Below, one piece after another: positions 24,111-35,530 of a DNA stretch of 64,000 nt (position 1 is its first letter; each line of letters opens with the position of its first letter). The translations under genes were made by a program, and so were the position numbers. The notes below the pieces were generated by a model. It saw nothing but the letters and a program-made list of their open reading frames with translations, made no database searches and was not told where the DNA came from. The stretch is from Oasisia sp. SBJ-2009 (Eukaryota; Annelida; Polychaeta; Sabellida; Siboglinidae), in the NCBI GenBank assembly GCA_964017155.1, contig OZ024858.1:20728657-20792656 (forward strand), in the 5' to 3' direction.

Positions 24111-24735
24111 TGGCATCATCCGGTCGCAAAACATTCAATGGGACGCCATATGTTATGATGACGTCAGAATACGTAAACTACGCGGACGTTTTACGTCATA
24201 GTGCGTCGTCTTGGTTCCCGCCACATCAAAAAGCAACGATGAATGGCTGACGAGAGAGAATTCTTCCCCTTCCCCTTCTTCCTGTCGGACATCCGCGATG
24301 CTCTGACAACAAGGCAACAAGTGCGAGAGATATGTCGCTGTTGTGACTGACATTATCATTTGCGTCTGTCAAGACATGCATGCGCCGATCGGCCAATGGT
24401 CGAAACACTCGAGACATTTCTAACGATTAGTGATGATGACGACGGGAAATTCACTAAATGTTGCTATGATGACGTTCTTTACAATACAGTCACGTCATCG
24501 TTTACGTACGTGAACAACCAACGCGTATAAAGATGGACGGAGACGTAACCGTGGCGTTACTGTGTAATGATTTATTGGGGATAGTGCGTGCTTACTGACC
24601 AGTGTAGCTAGCAGTTTAGCAAAGAAAAGTCATAGAAGGCGTAACTAAATTAGAAACTAAGATAAGAACGACACAGTGTTAAAGATACATGAACTCATAA
24701 CACTTACATTATATGTGCCTAAAGCCTGATCCTTA
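24111..24735. other. Unassigned sequence with repeated GATGACGT words
   Basis: TATGATGACGT occurs at about 24155 and 24466, and GACGTCA/TACGTCA words recur around both. Possibly a decayed DNA transposon; the ends cannot be defined. Confidence 0.35.
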
Positions 24736-24990
24736 CAATATTCTTCTCGCTATATATCTAGATCTCCAGCGAGGAGTAGGCTGAAATGGGCCGGTCAGGT
24801 GGAAAAAAATGGGAGATGAAAAATTGGCACAAAGAGAGCAAATACCCAGAAAATGGAGGGAAAACATGGGAGGAGAATGGAGAACAACCATAAAAGATAT
24901 AGGAGTTGGAGACTGATTATAGGGAACGCAGTGAGAAAAAAAGTGATGAGTGGAAAGAAAAGACGAAGAAAAGATGACAGTAAGGCCAAC
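24736..24990 (+). mobile_element. LINE RT C-terminal remnant (plus strand)
   Basis: Reads SRLKWAGQVEKNGR, then GKHGRRMENNHKRYRSWRL and KVMSGKKRRRKDDSK. The pattern LKWAGQV plus a basic GRGRP-like region and a W at the end is the usual LINE C-terminus. One stop interrupts it. Confidence 0.5.
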
Positions 24991-25053
24991 ATTATCGATA
25001 TCGACAGGAACAAGAAGAAGAGGACAATAACAATTATAGTAGTAGGGGACGTA

Positions 25054-25776
25054 GGGGCATGTCCGCACACTTAAGGCGAAACACGCAATAGATAATGCAC
25101 TGTGTGTGCTAAGAGGGTGATATTTAGTATTCAGAATGACCAATCATATTACTTTGTTGTTAGTTAATTTGTTAAGAAATCGCATATCCCATCGGATATG
25201 TAAATATTTGGTCAAATATAAAGGCATACCTTTGTGCGGACATGCCCCAAGGTACGGGGCATAGTAAGCAACACACGATTTCTTCACGATTCCAAATCTA
25301 ATCGCTTCAGCCAACGATTTCTTCACTGCTGGTTGCGGATTCAAGGAGATTTTCTTTCCTACGACTTCGAGCATGGTTTTGTATGGATTAACGTATACGG
25401 GCAAAATTATATATATTATAAATGTACACATAATTTGTCATTCTTGGTTACCCTTGTCTGTGAGCAATGATCAATTAAGCTTTATTTATTTAACGGACCT
25501 AATGACACACAACATGGAAAATGTTAGGTTATGAAGTGATGAATGATATAAAATAAAAGTGTAATAATATTAAATAATTATATAATAATCACCAGACACT
25601 ATCTCACATCAAAGTTTCCTATACTATTTGCGGTATGCAACTGAAGTATCTAAATATTTTTTTATGTATCTAAGTCTAAGTAGACTACATAATATTATAG
25701 ACACCGACGCACGAAATACGTCTGCACAGCGGGTGGGGCATGACCGCACAGTCACAGGCCTGTGCGAACATGCCCC
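25054..25776. repeat. Four inverted/direct copies of GGGGCATGTCCGCACA
   Basis: Plus orientation at 25054-25069 and 25735-25750 (one mismatch); inverted at 25233-25248 (exact) and 25761-25776 (one mismatch). The first pair could be 16-bp terminal inverted repeats of a 195-bp element; the second pair forms a 42-bp palindrome. The stretch between is AT-rich and not recognisably coding. Confidence 0.7.
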
Positions 25777-26110
25777 AAGCATCCAACACGACGTGAACAG
25801 TTCTTAACTGCACGAAAACACTGCTTATGAAAGTATCCTTTATTATACATATCACAAAAAACATTAAAATGCAATCTGGAATTATGAAATAAAATTGATA
25901 TGCACGTCTTACAATTAATGTATTACATATAACAGCACATGAGTAAAATTACATAAGTTTTTACGAAAATAACATTTTATGTCATAACTTTTTACTTATT
26001 CACTTCTATCAAAAAGTATATGCAAATGGTTGATTTGGGGGTTAGACCAAGGATTCTATAGCTATATAGTCTCGCTTAACCGACTGTCGGTCGGCTGCGG
26101 AACTACGCCG
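25777..26110. other. AT-rich, no gene recognised
   Basis: Low GC content and no frame above 60 codons. Confidence 0.5.
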
Positions 26111-26119
26111 AGAAGACAG

Positions 26120-26640
26120 TCTGGTACCATTTATGGCTTTTGTTTGGTATCCGCGTGATCTGTACAATGCTGCCACCTCACGGACACTGCCGTAATATAT
26201 ATTTTTATAAACAACTGTAAATTTGTATTTCTATTTATTTTGTGTTAATATAGGTTTAATTCTGAATAGTTTTTATAATACAGCATTATTTGATAACAAG
26301 ATATCCTTATTTAATCGGTATGCTATCCATGTGGGGCTAGACAATGCTGCCACCTCACGGATACTGGTTAATCCTGCCGTAATTCTTATTTTATAAACAA
26401 CTGTAAATTTGAATTTTTACTTACTTTTGTGTTAATATAAGTTCAATGTTGAATACTTTTCATATGCTATTATTATCTTGTAAAAGTATATCGTTATTTT
26501 AATTTTATTTCCTAGTTGGCCTGAGAGCCAATCAGCGTCTCTACCCTAATCTGGGGTAAGGCTACCCGGATGTAAAAACTTAAGCCCATTAATGTCCCAG
26601 GCGGAGTTGAGGGGCTTAAAAGTGCTGCCACCTCACGGAG
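26120..26640. repeat. Tandem duplication with TGCTGCCACCTCACGGA
   Basis: TGCTGCCACCTCACGGA is present at 26168, 26345 and 26623. The first two copies head a diverged 177-bp direct duplication that also shares AAACAACTGTAAATTTG and TTTTGTGTTAATATA. A similar phrase (GCAGCCACCTCACAG) is the core of the minisatellite in CHTF18 intron 3. Confidence 0.75.
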
Positions 26641-27180
26641 TCTGGGTAACCGAGGCTACGGAATGACCAAAGTCAGACAGATTCACGTCAGACACTCGCA
26701 CGCGCACGCCCAGTTACAAATCGACACTATTGTAGTCTCCGCTTATTTTCCTGCACGTCAGATGTGGGGCTTGCCTCAATACTGATCCTGAATCGCTGTT
26801 CCGCCCTCACTCTTTGCAAATGATGCGTGGTGATTATTATTCCATATATCCACCATTAGCTTCTCAAATAAGTGCTTTCTACATCTATGATATAGAATAC
26901 GCGACGATGGTTGGTCATATATAATAATGGTATCGGCTCTGCTCAAGATCAAAATACATCAGGCGTTCAAAACAAAATTGCACCCCGATGTCGACTGCAA
27001 CGTGTTAGCGTTAGTCGAGTCATACTGTAGGTTAGATAAAAACAAAATACTCCTTCTCCCAGAGAACAATAAATGATTGGAATCAATTAAGTCGTGATTG
27101 TGTGAATGCCAGCAGTGTAAATATGTTTTAATTTTTTTTACAATTATATGGCAAGGGCGGGCTATACCTAGGTTGAACAA
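26641..27180. other. No gene recognised
   Basis: A 73-residue minus-strand frame (27180-26959) is faintly reminiscent of LINE C-termini (SNHLLFSGRRSILFLSNLQY) but too weak to call. Confidence 0.35.
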
Positions 27181-27540
27181 TTACAATTTTTAGACTTTTT
27201 TTATATTGATAAAATGATTTATTCATTATATTTATTTTAATATTTTTTATTATATATATTTTTATTATAGGACATTTTATGTATTTTTATGATACATGTG
27301 TATTTTTAGAAACAACTTATAATTTTTATTTTACTTATGTATTTTTAGAGACAACTTATACTAATTTTTTACTTATGTATTTTTAGACACAACGTATAAT
27401 TTTTATTTTATTTATATATTTTACAGACAACGTATTTTAATTAGTAGCATTTTAGTGGCATTTTATAATTTTGTATATTATAATTTTATGTATAATGCTC
27501 ATTTATGTACTCTTTTATAATTAATTAAATTAATTTAGTG
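27181..27540. repeat. AT-rich tract with about 50-bp tandem units
   Basis: Very low GC content. TATGTATTTTTAGA.ACAAC and TATAATTTTTATTTTA recur at about 27298, 27337, 27376 and 27415. Confidence 0.7.
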
Positions 27541-28656
27541 AACACTCGATAAGCCATAGGCTTCCTTGTTTACATGCCGTTTGGAGCTTGGCTCTGGGCG
27601 GCAACTTGTTAAACCTTATTTGTTCAACAGCGAGGCGACAGTTGTTTTAGGGTGGTAGACGAAGGAGACGGAGCCCACTCTCTCCGCCTTCACGGAGTTG
27701 CTGGAAAGAGATAGCTTTGCGAAGTGCCTGCCGATCAATACGTGAGTGATGGAACTCTAACTGCATGTGTCGGCCAACCATGGTCTATCTCACACAGAGG
27801 TCGTTTTCTAGGCCTCCTTGCATTAATAGGCCCTCAGTAAAAAAAATGACCATGAATTAGCTCCACTTGAAAAGTTAAGCCATCTCAACAAGAACACCAT
27901 CGACGCCACTGATGTCGACATTCTGGCTGACGAATTTGTGTTTCGGACAAAAAAAATTGCGGTTCAGCCATGACCAGCGTCCCAACGGGGATTTACGACG
28001 CCTGTGATGACACCACTTGTCCAATCGTACCATAATCACGTGATTGATAGCAGACGTAACGCGTTATGAATTAATCACGATGTAATGTTTGACCGTTACA
28101 CATTTATATTTTGGGGTCAGGTTACATTCATAACAAATGTCATATTCCGTCAATGTAGCCCTAAGATGCACTTTCCGGCCAAAGAGTTAGACGAGCAATG
28201 GAACCGACGATTAAACGATAATCCTATCTATGAATACAAAATAAGCCTAATTAAAGGTTTTCACAAATTTATCGAACGGATGTAAACGTGTTTCCTTATG
28301 AAGTGTAACAATAGTTACCATGACAACACGTGTTGTCCATTGCTTTTCTTACAAATGTTCAACGTCGCAATTATTACTCGGCCGTGATAATTCAACATTG
28401 CTATTGTTCATTTGCAGTCACGCTTTCCCGCTTTAGTAGTGATTCGGACGTTCCGGTGACTTTTGCCTTTCTCCACAAATCGAACATAATACAGTACATA
28501 CACGTAACAGACATAAATCAGACAGACAAGCAACATTTGTCTCGTCCATGCACACACCACCACAAGCACCAGGTCTGGATACACAACAGGCGAATCCAAT
28601 CAGCAGTACAAAGCGAATTTTTTAGGACGTTCAGTCGATTAACTCGATTTGGGCCT
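27541..28656. other. No gene recognised
   Basis: Intermediate-GC sequence up to the Gypsy 5' LTR. Short frames at 28085-28285 and 28330-28677 lack family resemblance; the second runs into the LTR. Confidence 0.4.
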
Positions 28657-28888
28657 TGTGATGGTATGCCAATGTAAATGCATAGAACGACATATGCAGT
28701 CCAAGAGATCAGTCTTGGAAGATGACGAGACTCGAGGTTGATCAGTGTTATCCCTCTCTCTGCTTGTAATTGTAATAAAGTGATTTGTTCGGTACTTCTG
28801 GTGTCGAATCAGATATGTATGAATAATGAATGCGAGATGAGTCGGACAATCCGACTACACAGATGTCAGGCAAAGACGACACGTTTCA
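28657..28888 (+). repeat. Gypsy 5' LTR (232 bp)
   Basis: Contains a CT-rich stretch, an AATAAA at 28774-28779 and ends ACGTTTCA. Differs from the 3' LTR by three substitutions and a 7-bp indel (AATAATG is extra here). Confidence 0.95.
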
Positions 28889-29028
28889 TGGTGGCAGCTA
28901 CGGTTGAATCCGGCGCTTTCGACATTCGTAAATAGGTCAACACGCACGCGGCACCGTCGAGTCGACGCTGGCCAGCTCCGATTTGTTCTCACTGCGTAAG
29001 TGATAGACATTGCCATTAATAGGCAGCT

Positions 29029-32000
29029 ATGGGTGATCTGTCAGGTATAGAGCCGCCCCGCATGAACTGGTTAGCCACTGATTTACCCACGGAGTTTCGT
29101 TCATTCCGTCAATATTGCGAACTGATTTTCAGTGGGCCCTTTGCTGAAAAAGGGCAGAGTGAACGAGTGACCTACATCCTGCTATGGGTAGGACAGGAGG
29201 GTCGGCGAATGTACAATACGTGGGACCTCAGTGAAACTGATAAGAAAGACGTTGAGGTCATTTGGGCTAAATTCCAGGCTCTGATAGAACCCAAGTCTAA
29301 TTACAGGCTGAGCCATTTTCATCTGCAAAAATTCAGGCAGTTGAGCTCTGAGACAGTTGACGAATTCATGACACGCTGCAAGACGCAGGCGCGTAAACGC
29401 AAGTTCCGTGATACTACAGAAACCGAGGAGAGGTTGATCGAACAGTTAGTAGTGGGTGTCCGGCACGGGAAAGTGCAAGAAAAGCTACTGTGCCGTGATG
29501 AGACACTAACACTTGACGCGGCGATGGACGTTGCTATAACGCATGAAGCAACACTGGCCAACATGCAGCAGTTCTCAGGAGACGCTAGCAGCATCAGTCA
29601 CGTCAGCCGGTCGCGGAGAACACATGAGCCAAGCGGACGTCGAGAGGCGGCACCTACGTGCACAAAATGTGGACGTCATCATGCGCCCACAGATCGATGT
29701 CCAGCAGAGGGCAGTAGGTGTAACGCATGTGGGAAACTCAATCACTGGCAGCGAGTATGTCGGCAGGCTACAGGTTGGACGTCTGGCGCCGGAGGAAGAC
29801 CACACTCTTCTGGGCGACCAAGATCCCGAGCTAGGTCAAGACGAAGGACCAACCGAGATGAGCGCCAACGAGGTGGTGTCCACTCCATCGGTCAAGACGC
29901 CAGATTCGATCAGCTCAGCGACAACTTCGAGCCGCTTGCCTTTAATACCGTCAACATCAACGCCGTCGAGAGGGACGAAGTATATGCGACTCTCAGGATC
30001 ACGCTGAAAGACAGGCCTGACACCCCGGCTACACTTCGTGTCAAGGTCGACACAGGTGCGCAGGGTAACCTAATGCCGCTGAGAACGTTCCAGCGCATGT
30101 ACCCGTCAAACATCGACACAGAAGGAATACCTGTGCGAGGCAGCCTTGAGCATCGAGATACGATCCTAACTGCCTACAACGGACAATTGATCCGGCAGTA
30201 CGGTACTACGCGACTGAAGTGTGTGCATGAGACAACCACACACGAAGCAGAATTCTTTGTTGCTGTCACACCAGGTCCAATAATCTTGGGACTACCTTCC
30301 TGCCGCAAGCTCAACTTGGTGACCTTGAACTGTGCAGTCAGCGAACATCCACCGCCGTTGAACTCGAAGGAAGATCTCCAGCGGCTGTATCCAGATTGTT
30401 TTAAGGGCATCGGCAAGTTCCGCGAAACGTTCCACATCACACTAGACCCTGCTGTGACCCCTGTCGTACATGCGCCCAGACGATGTCCGATCCACATCAA
30501 AGACGACGTGAGGAATGAGATCAACCAGATGGTAGAACTCGGGGTGATCGAGAAGGTCGAGGAGCCTACAGATTGGGTATCTAGCATCGTATACAGCAGG
30601 AAGTCGAACGGAAAGTTGCGCATCTGCTTGGATCCCAAAGACTTGAACACAGCTATCAAGCGTCCGCACTACCCAACACCGACCTTGGAGGAAATTACCC
30701 ACAAGCTTGCTGAGTCAGTGATCTTCTCCAAGCTAGATGCACGTCACGGATACTGGTCCGTGCAGTTAGACGACGAGTCTAAGCGTCTGACCACGTTCAA
30801 CAGTCCCTTCGGCCGGTATTGTTTCAGAAGACTACCGTTTGGCCTGAACCTCAGCCAAGACGTGTTCCAGGAGAGGATGGACTGCATACTTGAGAAGTGC
30901 CCCGGAACGATAAGTATTGCTGACGACGTGGGTGTGTTCGGGAAGACAGAAGCCGAACACGACAAACATCTGCACAACTTGATGAGAGTAGCACTGCAGC
31001 ATGGGCTGGTGTTCAACATTGATAAATGCGACATCAAACAGGCGAACATGAAGTTCTTCGGGTTGGAATTCAGCGCAGACGGCGTACGTCCAGACCCAGG
31101 CAAAGCCGCGGACATCCAGCGAATGAAAGAACCGCAAAACGTCGCACAACTTCAGGAATTTCTGGGCATAACCACGTACATGTCGCCATTCATTCCAAAC
31201 CTGTCGCAGCAAACCGCAACCCTGCGTGATCTAGTGAAGAAGGACGCCGAGTACATCTGGACGGACTCTCACAACGCAGCGTTTGAAGCGACGAAGTCTC
31301 TCATCTGTCGTGAAGTGACCCTTGCGTACTTCTACCCACAGGCTGAGAGTGTCATCCAGGTCGACGCCTCCAGCCGAGGACTCGGCGCCGTTCTCATTCA
31401 ACACGGGAAGCCCATCGCGTTTGCCAGCAAGTCACTTAGTGATTGCGAACAGCGATACGCCAACATTGAACGTGAGATGCTCGCAGTCGTCTTCGGCTGC
31501 GAGAGGTTCCACATGTATGTCTACGGAAAATCGTTCGTTCTCGAGTCGGACCACAAACCTCTCGAGATGATCAACTTGAAGAACCTTGCAGCAGCACCGC
31601 AGAGATTACAGAGAATGTTCCTGCGAATACAACCGTATGACTTTGTGTTACGCTACAAGCCAGGGAAGCAAATGATGCTGGCCGACGCCATGTCAAGACA
31701 ACCGAGTAGCGAGTCGACGCACATCGACCTTGACATATAAGTGTCATTCGTACAGTTTTCAACGCAGAAACTACAGTCGATCAGAGAGGCGACACAGGCC
31801 GACGATGAACTGTGTGCGCTGAGAGCCGTCATCGTGGATGGATGGCCAGATAGCCAACATCACCTAGCTGCACCGCTGCGACCCTACTGGTCATGCCGAG
31901 ACGAGTTGGCAGTTGAGGACGGTCTTATCATGAAGGGCGACCGTCTGGTGATTCCCCTAAGTCTACAGGCGGAAGTGTTGAGCAAACTGCACGAGGCTCA

Positions 32001-33081
32001 CCAGGGCATAGAGAAGACCCGGCTGCGAGCGAGGTCCTGTGTCTACTGGAAGTCGATCAACAAGGACATCGACGACATCGTGAGGAAGTGCGACGCGTGT
32101 CAACGGTTACAGAAACGTCAGGCGCACGAGCCGCTGATGCAGCATGAGTTACCGACACGTCCGTGGCAGATCGTCGGCAGAGACCTGTTTGCCATACGAG
32201 AGGACACGTATCTTCTCATCTGCGACTAGTACTCGAAATTCCCTTTTGTCTACCGCATCGAGGGGAAGGTGACGAGTGACCGCATCATATCGAAGATGAG
32301 TGAGGTGTTTGCGGAGAATGGATCGCCAAGCAAGGTTGTGAGCGACAACGGTGGACACTATAGCAGTCAGGCTTTTCGAAACTTCGCCGCCGAGTGGTGC
32401 TTCGACCACGTAACGTCCAGCCCACACTTCCCACAATCGAATGGATTCATCGAACGTCAAGTTCAGACGGTGAAGTATACCCTGAAGAAGGCAGCGATGT
32501 CGAGATCCAACCCGCAGAAAGCACTGCTCGCGTTGAGATCCACACCAATCGACAGCCACTTACCGTCACCGGCAGAGATGCTAAATGCCCGCAAGTACAA
32601 GTCGAACCTCCCCGTGATCATCAGAAATGAACACTGGTCGAGAGACGAAATCAGACGTCGTCTCGCCGAGAGGCAAGAAATCCAACGTCTTAACCATGAT
32701 AAGCGAGCTATGCAACCACTTGCACCGCTAATACCCGGACAGGACGTTCGTGTGAGATACACTCAGACAGACACCTGGCAGCCTGCCAAGGTGATATCAA
32801 CTGATGTACAGCCGCGGTCGTACAACGTCTTGACTCCGACAGGCAATGTCCTTAGGCGTAACCGTCGTCACCTCCGTGAAACGACTGAACGACATACGTT
32901 CCAACAAGACAATGTGGACGATACAGACGACTTGACGCGAAGAGACGACATGCAAGTCGTACCACCTCCGGGTAACTCCGTGTTACCCCAGAAGAAGTCA
33001 GTCCGTTTCCAGCTTCCACAACCGGAACAATACACTAGCTCCGGAAGACGAGTGAAACGCCCACAACGATTGGACCTGTAA
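29029..33081 (+). pseudogene. Gypsy gag-pol, one frame with two nonsense codons
   Basis: A single reading frame, start at 29029, of about 1,350 codons including two in-frame stops. Order: gag-like domain (residues 1-200); two zinc knuckles (about 211-245, second is C-X2-C-X4-H-X4-C); aspartic protease with DTGA (341-344); reverse transcriptase with FRRLPFGLN and IADD (catalytic DD 632-633); RNase H with QVDASSRGLG; integrase with a zinc-binding HHCC-like region, catalytic D just before the second stop, SDNGG and FIERQ spaced D-35-E; a C-terminal chain-like region. TAA at 31738-31740 separates RNase H from integrase; TAG at 32227-32229 falls inside the integrase core directly after the first catalytic Asp, so this copy is not expected to be autonomous. 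Confidence 0.93.
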
Positions 33082-33206
33082 TTGTGTTCTAGTTTACACG
33101 AACATACTAATAGAACTACTACTAGTTAGAATAATGATTTGATTTCTCTTACATACGGACATTAGTAAGTTAGTTATTTTGTTTTTATGTTTTGAAGAAA
33201 GAGGGA

Positions 33207-33431
33207 TGTGATGGTATGCCAATGTAAATGCATAGAACGACATATGCAGTCCAAGAGATCAGTCTTGGAAGATGACGAGACTCGAGGTCGATCAGTGTTA
33301 TCCCTCTCTCTGCTTGTAATTGTAATAAAGTGATTTGTTCAGTACTTCTGGTGTCGAATCAGATATGTATGAATGCGAGATGAGTCGGACAATCCGACTA
33401 CACAGATGTCAGGCCAAGACGACACGTTTCA
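33207..33431 (+). repeat. Gypsy 3' LTR (225 bp)
   Basis: Matches the 5' LTR except for three substitutions and lack of a 7-bp segment. Followed by the GGCCT target duplication. Confidence 0.95.
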
Positions 33432-33436
33432 GGCCT

Positions 33437-33855
33437 GGCTCTCATCCGGGAATTGCAACGGTCCCCCGTAACAATTAACCCCCTCGTCACAAAACTAAAC
33501 AGCACAGAACATAGAATCGGGCGTTGACACTAATACGTCGTAGTGGCCCACAGAGAAAGAGACAAGACACGGACAGGACGAACGTTGCGGAGTTACTTGA
33601 AACCGGCTGCTGCGGCAACGTCGATTGCTCGCGTACTTGAACGACGCTGTCATGGCGCCGAATTCGGCATGTTGCCATTGTAGCGTTCTGGCGATGCCGT
33701 GTTTCGGTGCGACTCGTGAGCAATCGTATACGGCAGGATTCTAGATTTCACTTAAGGCATTTTGTTCAGCGATCATGGCGGCGTTGGCGAATATTGTAAC
33801 ATGAATGCGACTTACACACACCTACGAGTCGACAACGAGCGGATTGCGGATTCAG

Positions 33856-33922
<67 letters not shown>

Positions 33923-34227
33923 GTACATACACACACCCACACACATAATCCTGAGGCTCAACCTCAACTTGTAGTGGTGCTTTCAGTAGAAGTTTCTCGT
34001 GAACTCTTCTAAAAGCAACAAAGAAGTTTACGAGATAAATAAAGTATACCAGAAATAATTAAAGTTTACTCTATATTTAGTTGATAAATTGACAATTTGC
34101 TTAGTTATCTGTTTGTAATATTATTAACACAAAGTACTGTAACTTTTGATCCACCTGTCAAATGTTACATGTTTGCATTAACACTTGCATGCACCTTCGC
34201 ACACACACGCACGCACGCGCGCACGCA

Positions 34228-34259
<32 letters not shown>

Positions 34260-34380
34260 CACTTTCCTACAATGAATAGAGAACTGCTTTTTAGATAAAC
34301 GAAAGTTACGATTCATGTCTTAGTTATACAATTTGATAATTCCTATGTTGAATTCATCATAATAAATATTCTAAATAAAT
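33437..34380. other. Unassigned, with AT and CACG microsatellites
   Basis: (AT)n at 33858-33916, a CA-rich tail to 33945, and (CACG)n/(CA)n at 34198-34262. No coding region recognised; the sequence before 33857 continues the pre-insertion flank of the Gypsy element. Confidence 0.6.
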
Positions 34381-35225
34381 GCTTAATTCATAACCGTTTA
34401 CCTTTCAATTTCTTCCAATCTTCCTTTTGTGCGGTTGAGCATGGTTTGCAGGTGACTGCTCTCAGCTTGATATTGTACGACAATGGAGCAACCATCACGA
34501 GAACCAACACCTCCAGACAACACACCAGTAAGGCAGTCACATGTGCAATGTGCAAGCATGGTTGGATCACTGAATGCTACCATGTATTCACTGATTATCT
34601 AAAAATTCAAGGACATCGGTTACTGGAGACCAGCAGTCAAGTATCTCATATTGAAGAATAAATCTAGAAAAACAAAGGTAGATCAGACGACAGAAAAGGG
34701 CAAGACGACCTTGGCACCTTGGAGGAGATACACTTACAACACTCCAAAGGTGGTACATTAAAACACACGAGTGCAGCATCTTAGTTAACACCACTCACTC
34801 TTTGTAGCAAGACATGTACAACTCATGCTTGCTCTACCCTTTCTTGTTGTGCGTCAGGGAAGAGACTTAGCTGGGTCATCATCTATGAGTGCGATAAGCA
34901 GATACACTCCCCAAGACTTGCTCACCTCATTCAGAAGTTGCCAAAACACCTGACTCATTTTGGCTGATAACCCTGATGCATTTACCCACAACAAACTCTT
35001 GTCTATTCCATGCATATGGGTATGTATCGTTGTAGTTTGTCTTCATGGATAGTTGTAGTTTGTCTGTCTTTAATGTTGAATTTAAGAAAAACATACTGAC
35101 ATAATTATTATGTACACAAATATGAAACAACTATAGGAGAATACGAAGGGACACATCAAACTGGAAGTTACAGTACACATCCAAAACTTCCCAAACATTC
35201 AAATTATGCAGATAAAGGTCAATAT

Positions 35226-35480
35226 TTGCTGAGGAAAGCAAATGTTTTTGCCACCCGGTTTGACCCCCAGGTAACTGAGAGTGATGTCCAGAATCATCTG
35301 CACCGACAACTTGGGTTGGACATTACTGTTGAAGCGGTTGATACCAAATATAACACGTATGCCTCATTTCACATAACATGTATGTGCCCTGAACCTGCCG
35401 TCTTTATGTCTTGCGATCTATGGCCCGACATGGCCTTTGTTAGGTGGTGGAGAGAACCGAAAAAAACTGTCATGTAAACT
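35226..35480 (+). pseudogene. LINE I ORF1 C-terminal domain
   Basis: Eighty-odd codons: VFATRFDPQVTESDVQNHLH, then SFHITC, VFMSCDLWPDMAFVRWW. This is the C-terminal RNA-binding-like domain of ORF1 proteins in CR1/jockey-type LINEs (pattern VF.TR..P....V...., a cysteine, then LWP.G..VR.W). Ends in a proper stop about 50 bp before ORF2 begins. Confidence 0.65.
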
Positions 35481-35530
35481 TATCAGATCTTTCTTTGTAA
35501 ATATAGATGCAGTAACTAACAAACATTAAA

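Larger units (their letters stand above)
28657..33431 (+). mobile_element. Gypsy LTR retrotransposon, Mag/SURL-like, nearly intact
   Basis: Complete insertion of 4,775 bp: LTRs starting TGTGATGG and ending GTTTCA, a 5-bp target duplication GGCCT (28652-28656 and 33432-33436), a primer-binding site TGGTGGCAGCTACGG directly after the 5' LTR, and a polypurine tract AAGAAAGAGGGA directly before the 3' LTR. One long gag-pol frame lies between; no envelope gene. The RT catalytic motif is I-A-D-D, as in the Mag/SURL lineage, rather than Y-x-D-D. LTR divergence is 3 substitutions in about 225 bp, so insertion is recent. Confidence 0.95.

Noticed and set aside
28330..28677. 115-codon frame before the Gypsy element
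   Set aside because: Runs across the 5' LTR boundary, so its end was created by the insertion; no family resemblance.
34388..34583. Possible minus-strand coiled-coil exon (LQTMLNRTKGRLEEIER)
   Set aside because: A donor-like AAAG|GTAAAC follows, but no acceptor, partner exons or family match could be found; it may be decayed LINE ORF1 DNA.
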